From: Melioribacteraceae bacterium
GTDB lineage: Bacteria > Bacteroidota > Ignavibacteria > Ignavibacteriales > Melioribacteraceae
Reading direction: 5' to 3'
NCBI GenBank assembly: GCA_015494845.1
Contig: WGAL01000157.1
Coordinates: 1 to 14,756, forward strand
Length of the DNA stretch: 14,756 nucleotides
Part shown: one piece after another, positions 1 to 7,152 of the stretch
Numbering within the stretch: position 1 is the first letter of the stretch
How the letters are laid out: every line of letters begins with the position of its first letter
The notes under the pieces: generated by a model
The model's input: the letters and a program-made list of their open reading frames with translations, nothing else
What the model was told of the DNA's origin: nothing
The model's database searches: none
Program-made: the position numbers and the translations under genes

Positions 1-49
1 ATATCATAATTTAAAAAAATAATTGAACTAAAAAGTTAGAGGCATCACA

Positions 50-2311
50 ATGTCAATCACAAAAGAAGAAGCGCTAAAATATCACAGCGAAGGACGTCCT
101 GGAAAAATAGAAGTCATTCCGTCCAAACCTTGTTTTACGTCAAGGGAACTTTCAATGGCTTATACGCCTGGCGTGGCGGAACCTTGTCTAGAAATTGAAA
201 AAGATGACTCCAAGGTTTACGAATATACGACAAAAGGGAATCTCGTTGCCGTAATTTCAAACGGAACGGCTGTCCTTGGGTTGGGAAATATCGGGCCACA
301 TGCTGGCAAGCCTGTAATGGAAGGGAAAGGCGTGTTATTTAAAAGATTTGCGGATATCGACGTGTTCGATATTGAAGTAAAAACAACAGATGTTGATGAA
401 TTTGTAAATACCGTTAAGCAATTGGAACCGACTTTTGGTGGAATTAATCTCGAAGATATTAAAGCTCCCCAATGCTTTGAAATTGAAGAGCGTTTAAAAA
501 AAGAAATGAACATTCCTGTTTTTCACGACGACCAACACGGCACAGCAATTATATCTTGTGCGGCTTTAATTAACGCAGCTGAAATTGCCGGGAAAAAGTT
601 GGAAGATATGCGTCTCGTAGTAGTTGGCGCAGGTGCTGCCGGAATTGCTTGCAGTAATCTTTACGTTGCCGCAGGCGTAAAACGCGAAAACATTTCCATG
701 TTCGACTCAAAAGGACACATTCACAAGGGAAGGACTGACTTAAACAAATATAAAGCGCAATTTGCGCAAGACCATGCTTACGAATCGCTTGAAGAAGCGA
801 TGAAAGGTGCAGACGCTTTTCTCGGACTTTCCAAAGCAAATTTGGTAAGCAAGGAAATGGTTAAAGGAATGGCTGATTCGCCTATTATTTTTGCAATGGC
901 AAATCCCGATCCTGAAATTACGTACGAAGACGCCGTCGATGCTCGTCCGGATGTAATCATGGCTACCGGAAGAAGCGACTATCCGAACCAGGTTAATAAC
1001 GTGCTCGGTTTCCCATTTATCTTCCGTGGCGCGCTTGACGTAAGAGCGACGACAATCAACGAAGAAATGAAAATGGCGGCGGTTCGGGCGCTTGCAGATT
1101 TGGCAAAAGAGAAAGTGCCGGAAGTTGTTTCCCGCGCGTACGGCGGAAAGCATTTTGAGTTCGGGCGCGAATACATTATCCCAAAACCGTTTGACCCACG
1201 CGTATTGTGGAAAGTCGCTCCAGCAGTTGCAAAAGCCGCAATAGGTTCCGGCGTTGCGCAAAAAAGAATCGACGATTGGGACGAATATATTGAACAATTA
1301 AAAGAACGTCTCGGCTACTCAAAAGAAATCGTCCGCTTAATGATTCACAAAGCGCAAATGTCGCCCAAGCGCGTAGTTTATCCTGAAGGCGAACACGAAA
1401 CAATTATCCGAGCGGCACATGGCGTTTACGTGGGCAAAATTGCGCGTCCGATTTTACTTGGAAACAGAGAAAAAATCGTAGAAAAAATCAAGAAACTCGG
1501 TTACGTGGTCGGCGAGTTTGAAATTTGCGACCCTTCCGAAAAAGACGAACGCATTGAGGAATTCGCCCAATATTATTACAAAAATCGCCAACGTAAAGGC
1601 GTAACGTTAAAAAAAGCATATCAAAGAGTAAAAGAACCCAATTATTTCGGTTCGTTGCTGGTTGAATTCGGTTACGCGGATGCGCTTGTGGGCGGTTTTA
1701 CATCCGATTACGTTTCAACTATTCGTCCTGCGCTCGAAAGTATCGGAATGGAAAAATCACAAGATGTTGTCGCAGGTATGACAATTGTCGTTATGCAACG
1801 CAAGGTATATTTCTTTGCGGACACTACGGTAAACATTAATCCGACGGCGGAAGAACTTGCACAAATTACAAAATTAACAGCCGATATGGTGAAACGCTTC
1901 GACATTGAACCGCGCGTCGCATTGCTTTCTTACAGCAACTTCGGAAGCGTGAGAAACGAAGAGACCGAAAAAATCAAGCGCGCCGTTAAAATCGCAAAAG
2001 AAGAGAATCCTGGTTTAATCGTTGACGGCGAAATGCAAGCCGACGTTGCGTTAAATCCGGACTTGGTTAAAGAACTGTTTGATTTTTCCGCCGTAAAGGG
2101 AAACGCGAACGTTTTGATTTTCCCGAACCTTTCCGCTGGCAACGTCGCTTACAAATTAATGGAACGCCTCGGCGGAGCGACAATAATAGGCCCGATTTTG
2201 ATGGGAATGAAAAAACCGATTCACGTTTTACAACGCGCATCAAGCGTGGACGATATTATAAACGTAACGGCAATTGCGGTTGTGGATGCCGAATATAAAA
2301 ATAAAAACTAG
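50..2311 (+). CDS. maeB: Malic enzyme with C-terminal phosphotransacetylase-like domain (MaeB type)
   Basis: Oxidative decarboxylation of malate to pyruvate with reduction of NAD(P), a cytoplasmic anaplerotic step. The 753-residue length is typical of the multidomain MaeB family. N-terminal malic domain: AYTPGVA around residues 37-43 with the likely catalytic Tyr38, the KPVMEGKGVLFKRF segment with Lys93, and the metal-binding FHDDQHG at 158-164. The Rossmann domain follows, with GAGAAG at 193-198 and ANPDPEI near 284. From about residue 430 to the end the protein matches the phosphotransacetylase-like domain, with ADTTVNINPTAEELA and the terminal GPILMGMKKPIHVL segment. In characterised MaeB proteins this domain has no transacetylase activity of its own and senses acetyl-CoA; that role here is by analogy. 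AGAGG at 38-42 lies 7 nt before ATG, supporting the start. NAD versus NADP preference cannot be read with confidence. Confidence 0.95.
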   Translation: MSITKEEALKYHSEGRPGKIEVIPSKPCFTSRELSMAYTPGVAEPCLEIEKDDSKVYEYTTKGNLVAVISNGTAVLGLGNIGPHAGKPVMEGKGVLFKRFADIDVFDIEVKTTDVDEFVNTVKQLEPTFGGINLEDIKAPQCFEIEERLKKEMNIPVFHDDQHGTAIISCAALINAAEIAGKKLEDMRLVVVGAGAAGIACSNLYVAAGVKRENISMFDSKGHIHKGRTDLNKYKAQFAQDHAYESLEEAMKGADAFLGLSKANLVSKEMVKGMADSPIIFAMANPDPEITYEDAVDARPDVIMATGRSDYPNQVNNVLGFPFIFRGALDVRATTINEEMKMAAVRALADLAKEKVPEVVSRAYGGKHFEFGREYIIPKPFDPRVLWKVAPAVAKAAIGSGVAQKRIDDWDEYIEQLKERLGYSKEIVRLMIHKAQMSPKRVVYPEGEHETIIRAAHGVYVGKIARPILLGNREKIVEKIKKLGYVVGEFEICDPSEKDERIEEFAQYYYKNRQRKGVTLKKAYQRVKEPNYFGSLLVEFGYADALVGGFTSDYVSTIRPALESIGMEKSQDVVAGMTIVVMQRKVYFFADTTVNINPTAEELAQITKLTADMVKRFDIEPRVALLSYSNFGSVRNEETEKIKRAVKIAKEENPGLIVDGEMQADVALNPDLVKELFDFSAVKGNANVLIFPNLSAGNVAYKLMERLGGATIIGPILMGMKKPIHVLQRASSVDDIINVTAIAVVDAEYKNKN

Positions 2312-2322
2312 CAATCCTTTTC

Positions 2323-2356
2323 GCGCCGTTCTTTTTTAGAACGGCGCTTCTTATTA
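2323..2356 (+). terminator. Rho-independent terminator after maeB
   Basis: A perfect 10-bp inverted repeat, GCGCCGTTCT (2323-2332) and AGAACGGCGC (2338-2347), with a 5-nt T loop, is followed by the T-rich tail TTCTTATTATCTT. It begins 11 nt after the maeB stop and separates maeB from the downstream gene cluster. Confidence 0.85.
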
Positions 2357-2387
2357 TCTTACCCTTTTAAATAATCGACGGAATGTT

Positions 2388-3020
2388 GTGTTAAAAAATT
2401 TTGCATATCTGATTTTTTCGGTCGTGGTTTTTTTCTTATTTACTCTTCTTTACGGAAGCATATTAAATATTAGAGAAAAGCCGTTAAACGAAATTTTGAA
2501 AGAACGCAATATTCCCGAGTTGATTAATCCTAAAATTATAGTAAAAGTTAGCGAAAATGTTCTGATGCTTTTTAACGGAGATGAACTGATAAAAAAATAC
2601 AAAATCAATCTCGGCAGAAGCAATTTTAAACTTGCCGATTCAAGGAAAAACTATATTACAACGCCGAAAGGAATTTTCTCCGTTTGCGATTTTTATCCTG
2701 ATAAAAAATATTACAAATCTTTTTTGCTTAATTATCCGGACAGTTTAACGATACTCAAAGCATTCAAATTAAAATTAATCGATGCACAAAGTTTTAAGAA
2801 AATTATGAACGGAAAAAAATACGGATGCAAGGTTAGGTTCGACAAAAAAATTTTCGGACCGCCTTTGACAATTCACGGATTCGGAAAAGTCAATTACATT
2901 CTTAAAAATTTGCCTTTTGTTTTTAATTGGACTAACGGCTCAATAGCGCTTTCCAACGAAGATTTGGATGAAATTTCGCCATATTTGCAAATAGGAACTA
3001 AAATTATAATCACGCATTGA
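2388..3020 (+). CDS. Membrane-anchored YkuD-fold (L,D-transpeptidase-like) protein lacking the catalytic Cys
   Basis: 210 residues. An N-terminal hydrophobic helix (about residues 5-27) acts as a signal anchor, placing the rest in the periplasm. A YkuD-like domain follows: a substrate-side strand (KIIVKVSENVLMLFNGDELIKKYKI), TTPKGIFSV, the conserved IHG (His163-Gly164), then WTNGSIALSNEDLDEI. In active L,D-transpeptidases the last motif is S/T-x-G-C-I and its Cys is the nucleophile that cross-links peptidoglycan or attaches proteins to it. Here the position is Ser185 (codon TCA at 2940-2942). The only other cysteines lie elsewhere (SVCDF, YGCKV). Transpeptidase chemistry is therefore doubtful; a binding role, or an unusual serine nucleophile, is possible. 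The start is GTG with a weak GACGGA at 2377-2382; no in-frame ATG is suitable. Its TGA stop overlaps the next gene's TTG start, which suggests translational coupling. Confidence 0.78.
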   Translation: MLKNFAYLIFSVVVFFLFTLLYGSILNIREKPLNEILKERNIPELINPKIIVKVSENVLMLFNGDELIKKYKINLGRSNFKLADSRKNYITTPKGIFSVCDFYPDKKYYKSFLLNYPDSLTILKAFKLKLIDAQSFKKIMNGKKYGCKVRFDKKIFGPPLTIHGFGKVNYILKNLPFVFNWTNGSIALSNEDLDEISPYLQIGTKIIITH

Positions 3021-5137
3021 TTTTGTCGTTTAGAAAGTTATTCATATTGTTTTTTTTAATATCGATTACCGCCGCATTCCCGCAAACGTTGAGGTTGCGT
3101 GAGCTTGAATCAATAAATTTTGAAGGCAACTCAAATATTCCTGACCATCAATTGCAAAGCGTAATTTTTTCGAAAGAAAGTCCTGGAGCGATTAGCAAGT
3201 TTTTATTCGAACTTAGTCCTTCGCTTGGAAACCCGCCTGTTTATTTCGATTCGCTCCTTGTTGAGAAAGATATCAAAAACCTGATTTCATATTATAAATC
3301 CGAAGGTTTTTTTAAGGTTAAAATTAAAAATAAAATAAAAAGAACCGAAGAAGCGGTTGAGCTGACCTTTGTCATTTCCGAAGGGCCGCGTTCGCGGTTC
3401 GGAAAAATAAAAAAAATAGGATTTGACAAAATTCCCCCAAAATTAAAACCGCAAGTTAACGACGCATTTAAAATAGACAGCACAATGTATTTTTCCGCTG
3501 GAATTATCCGTGAAATCAACTCAAACGTTTTAAGCATTTTGCAGGACAACGGATTTTACTCGGCGCATTTCGCAAAAACAAAAGCTTTAATCGACACAAC
3601 CCAAAATAGCGTGGATGTTACATTCAATTTAAATTTGGGAGAACGCTACAAAATAAGCGACGTTTCCGTAGAAAAAAACGAAACCGAATACAGCTACGTT
3701 GACGAAAATCTAATAAAAGAAATAGTTGACATTCATAAAAACGAATGGTTTAACAAATCAAAAATTTCCGAAGCGGAAGCGCGGTTATACAGAACCGATT
3801 TATTCAGTTCCTCAATGATTCAAATCGGAAAAATCGATTCGTTCCAACTTGCAATTCCGTTAAAAGTTAAAGCGTCGGTTAAACCCCGTAACGACATTGC
3901 GCCTGAAATTATTGCCAACAACGAAGACAACGTTTTCAACTTCGGTTTTTCACTTGGTTACACAAGAAGAAATTTTCTCGGCGGAGCTCGCAAACTTAAT
4001 TTACAGGCATCGGCGACGCTGCAAGACCCTGTAAGCTTTTTTAGCAATCTCGGTTCAATCGACAGCTCTTTTTACGGTTACGGAGATTTGCGTCTCGGAA
4101 TTGAACAGCCGTTTATATTCGGCAAACCGATTTACACAAAACTCGAAACTTATTACACGCTACAAAACCGGCGCAACGAATATTATTCGCAAATTTACGG
4201 CGTAAGATTGACAATGGATTTTTCCATGCCGAAATACGTTTTTTTTAACGGACTTACCGCTTTTGTCAGAGCTGAAAATTCAACCTATCATTACAAGGAA
4301 GATTACGTTTACGGACTTTTCGAAAATTACATAAATACGAACCTTCCACCTGGCGAACGCGAAGACGCTCTTGATTCGTTAAAAAACACCGACTTGACCA
4401 ATTTCCAAAGCAGCGGACAAAACTTCTACATCGGCGGCGACGGCGTTAGGAACACAACAAACGATTTTCGATTTCCGACAAAAGGATACTCGCTTTCGCT
4501 ACATCTTGAAGACGGCAATAATTTACTGGCTCTTTTGAAAAAATTATTTAATTCCGATTTCAAAAGACCGCAATACGCAAAAGCAATCGTAAATTTCGTT
4601 TACTATTTACAAAAATTTTCAACCTATACTTCGACTTTGGGATTTAAAATTAAAGTCGGCGCAATTCATTTGTTCAAAGGCAACCGCGAAGAAATTCCGC
4701 TTGACGAAAGACTTTACGCAGGCGGCAGCAACTCGGTTCGCGGTTGGAGAAACAGAGAGTTAGTGCCCACTAACTCGACGTTAAATATTGACGCATCAAA
4801 GCCGACCGATTTGGAAGCGATTCTTTTGCAAAATTTTACTCCTGGCGGTTTTGCCTTGTTGGAAGGTTCACTGGAATACAGAAAAAAATTAATAGGCGAT
4901 TTCGGCGGAACGGTTTTTGCGGACTACGGCAACACTTGGCTTGATTTTAAAGATTTCCGTTGGGACGACATCGCCGTCGCAATAGGTTTCGGATTGAGAT
5001 ATTACACGGACTTTTTCCCGATTCGTTTTGACTTCGGATTTAAATTTTACGACCCTTACGACAGACGTCCGTTTTTTAAGAAAAGCATTTTCAGAGAAAC
5101 ATTTAACTTCCACCTCGGTATTGGCGAGGCGTTTTAA
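3017..5137 (+). CDS. Omp85-family outer-membrane barrel protein with POTRA domains (TamA/BamA-like)
   Basis: 706 residues. A signal peptide (FRKLFILFFLISITAAFPQ) is followed by about three POTRA-like domains: roughly residues 27-123, 124-210 and 211-290, with recurrent VSEGPR/LNLGERYKI-type boundaries. A long transmembrane beta-barrel follows, beginning near FGFSLGYTRRNFLGG. The L6-loop signature GGSNSVRGWR (Val574-Arg578) is the hallmark of Omp85 proteins, and the chain ends in Phe, as outer-membrane barrels usually do. Size and three POTRAs fit TamA/TamL better than the main BamA, which is normally longer with five POTRAs, but the sequence alone does not settle this. The likely role is insertion or translocation of proteins at the outer membrane. 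The start is TTG at 3017 inside the upstream TGA stop; a second in-frame TTG at 3023 is possible. HK1 follows after 45 nt, so cotranscription is likely. Confidence 0.88.
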   Translation: MILSFRKLFILFFLISITAAFPQTLRLRELESINFEGNSNIPDHQLQSVIFSKESPGAISKFLFELSPSLGNPPVYFDSLLVEKDIKNLISYYKSEGFFKVKIKNKIKRTEEAVELTFVISEGPRSRFGKIKKIGFDKIPPKLKPQVNDAFKIDSTMYFSAGIIREINSNVLSILQDNGFYSAHFAKTKALIDTTQNSVDVTFNLNLGERYKISDVSVEKNETEYSYVDENLIKEIVDIHKNEWFNKSKISEAEARLYRTDLFSSSMIQIGKIDSFQLAIPLKVKASVKPRNDIAPEIIANNEDNVFNFGFSLGYTRRNFLGGARKLNLQASATLQDPVSFFSNLGSIDSSFYGYGDLRLGIEQPFIFGKPIYTKLETYYTLQNRRNEYYSQIYGVRLTMDFSMPKYVFFNGLTAFVRAENSTYHYKEDYVYGLFENYINTNLPPGEREDALDSLKNTDLTNFQSSGQNFYIGGDGVRNTTNDFRFPTKGYSLSLHLEDGNNLLALLKKLFNSDFKRPQYAKAIVNFVYYLQKFSTYTSTLGFKIKVGAIHLFKGNREEIPLDERLYAGGSNSVRGWRNRELVPTNSTLNIDASKPTDLEAILLQNFTPGGFALLEGSLEYRKKLIGDFGGTVFADYGNTWLDFKDFRWDDIAVAIGFGLRYYTDFFPIRFDFGFKFYDPYDRRPFFKKSIFRETFNFHLGIGEAF

Positions 5138-5182
5138 AAATTTTGTTGAAATTTGTCTTATGATTTACTTAATATTTGATTA

Positions 5183-7129
5183 ATGAAAATAACGTTAATG
5201 CACATATCAATTTTTGTTTTGTTTTTGTTAAGCAAACCTGTTAATCTCTTTGCACAAAAGGATACTTTGTCCGGCGACGTTCCCAAATCTTTGTTAAAAA
5301 CCGCTTGGCAGTTCAGGCAATCAAATCCGGATTTCTCAATGAAACTTTCCAAAGAAGCCATTGCAATTGCCAAACAACAAAACAATAACGCAATGCTGGC
5401 TTTAGCTTATAATTATACCGGAATTATTTATAGAAACTTATTCGAGTTTGATTCTTCTTACTTTTATTTTAAGAAAGCGCTTACCGCTTCCCTACTTGCC
5501 AAGGATTCAGTCGAGTTAGCTTATTCATATAACAATCTCGCTCTGTATTTTCAATTCCAGCATCAATATCATCTTGCGCTTGAAAATGCAAATAAAGCAT
5601 ATGAAATATTCAATAAAATAAATAATAACAAAGGGAAAGCTTATTCATTATTAGTGTTGGGACGCCTTTTTATAGATTTGGAAAATTACGACATGGCAAA
5701 TTCTTATTTATTAAGAACCATAAAACTCCGCCAGGAAATCGGCGATTCGATTTCCACCGCAAAAGCATGGTATTCATATTCATATTCTCTGATAGAAAAA
5801 GGCGAAATAAACAAAGCAAAAAAAATCCTGGATAAACTGAACCGGCTATTCGCGAAAGTTGAAATTCAAAAATATTTGGCGCATACGTACTTTGCTTACG
5901 GTGTAATCGACCTAAAAGAAAAAAAATACCACAAGGCGATTAATAATTTTTTGAAAGCAATTAAACTTTACGAGAAAGTAAATTTCATTGTAGGAAAAAT
6001 TGACACATATAATGAACTCGGTAAAGCGTTCATCGGTTTAAAAAATACAAAAGCCGCCTTAAATTATCTTCTGGAAGCGAAAAGATTATCATGGAAAAAG
6101 AAATACTTTAAAGGATATGAAAAAGCGTTGTCAAATCTTGTTGATTTGAGCATTCTCAAGAGTGACAAAACCGGTTTAACGCGATATGCCGACAGATTAT
6201 TAGCCGTAAAAGATTCCCTTTACCTTCTGGAAGCAAATGAACGAAACAAAGAATACCACAAACTTTTTACCGCAAACGAAATTTTCAAGAAAAATACCGC
6301 ATTGCGTAGCGACATTGAATTTCACAAAACACTTCTGTTGTTAGGAATCAGTTTGGTACTAATTTTTATCGGTTTCATTTTAATTCTTTTACTTCAAAAC
6401 AGAAAGATTAAAAACAAAACCCAACAACTTGAACATGCGGTTCAAGAAAAAAATAAATTGTTCAGCATTATAGCTCATGATTTGAAAAATCCTTTTTCTT
6501 CTTTGCTTGGCTACGCCGACATGCTAATCTCCGAGCTTGAATACGAATTTGATGAAGCCGAGGTTAAGTCAGCCTTGAAAAATATGCGTCTTTCCGCGCA
6601 AAAATTGCTGGAAATGTCCGAGAATATTTTGCAATGGGCGCGCTCCCAAACCGGAAAAATGAAATACAAACCGGCGGAGTATCAAATAAACGATATTATT
6701 TTAGACGTGCTTTCTTATTTTACGCAAAGCGTTAAAATAAAAGGTATAGAATTTAAAGTTAATCTAACCCCGAATCACAAATGTTTTTGCGACAAGGACA
6801 TGATACAAGTTATCCTTAGAAATTTAATTTCAAACAGCATTAAATTCTGTTCGTTCGGCGATTTTATAAAAGTTTTTACGGAAGTGGATAAGCTGGAAAA
6901 GAAAATTTACATTTCCGTTGAGGATTCCGGAGTCGGAATGACGCATGAGCAAGTCGCTAACTTGTTTAACTCCACTATTTCGCAAACCGGAACTTCAGGA
7001 GAAAAAGGCACTGGGCTGGGTTTGTTGCTTGTAAAAGAAATGGTTGAAAAACACGACGGAAAAATATTTGTCGAAAGTAAAAAAAATGTAGGAACGCGTA
7101 TTACCTTTACCGTTCCTTATGTTGAATAA
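5183..7129 (+). CDS. TPR-containing membrane sensor histidine kinase, catalytically complete
   Basis: 648 residues. Signal peptide (about 1-24, ending LFAQ), then a periplasmic region of five to six TPR-like helical repeats (about 70-340), one transmembrane helix (about 384-405), and a short coiled linker. The cytoplasmic kinase core has an H-box FSIIAHDLKNPFSSLL with phospho-acceptor His432, an N-box RNLISNSIKF with Asn551, G1 DSGVGM starting at Asp581, and G2 GTGLG at 609-613. All residues expected for autophosphorylation are present. It ends in the usual FTVPY strand. No response regulator is encoded next to it, so it is an orphan kinase here. It lies 45 nt after the Omp85 gene and 23 nt before a degenerate paralogue. 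No clear Shine-Dalgarno site precedes the ATG, which is common in Bacteroidota-like genomes. The signal sensed is unknown; TPRs suggest protein or peptide binding. Confidence 0.92.
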   Translation: MKITLMHISIFVLFLLSKPVNLFAQKDTLSGDVPKSLLKTAWQFRQSNPDFSMKLSKEAIAIAKQQNNNAMLALAYNYTGIIYRNLFEFDSSYFYFKKALTASLLAKDSVELAYSYNNLALYFQFQHQYHLALENANKAYEIFNKINNNKGKAYSLLVLGRLFIDLENYDMANSYLLRTIKLRQEIGDSISTAKAWYSYSYSLIEKGEINKAKKILDKLNRLFAKVEIQKYLAHTYFAYGVIDLKEKKYHKAINNFLKAIKLYEKVNFIVGKIDTYNELGKAFIGLKNTKAALNYLLEAKRLSWKKKYFKGYEKALSNLVDLSILKSDKTGLTRYADRLLAVKDSLYLLEANERNKEYHKLFTANEIFKKNTALRSDIEFHKTLLLLGISLVLIFIGFILILLLQNRKIKNKTQQLEHAVQEKNKLFSIIAHDLKNPFSSLLGYADMLISELEYEFDEAEVKSALKNMRLSAQKLLEMSENILQWARSQTGKMKYKPAEYQINDIILDVLSYFTQSVKIKGIEFKVNLTPNHKCFCDKDMIQVILRNLISNSIKFCSFGDFIKVFTEVDKLEKKIYISVEDSGVGMTHEQVANLFNSTISQTGTSGEKGTGLGLLLVKEMVEKHDGKIFVESKKNVGTRITFTVPYVE

Positions 7130-7152
7130 AAGGGATTTTTATTTTATAGAAT

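Noticed and set aside
740..1297. 185-codon open frame on the - strand inside the malic enzyme gene
   Set aside because: It lies wholly inside a strongly conserved gene, has no ribosome-binding site or recognisable domain, and its Cys/Phe/Arg-rich composition is typical of antisense shadow translation.
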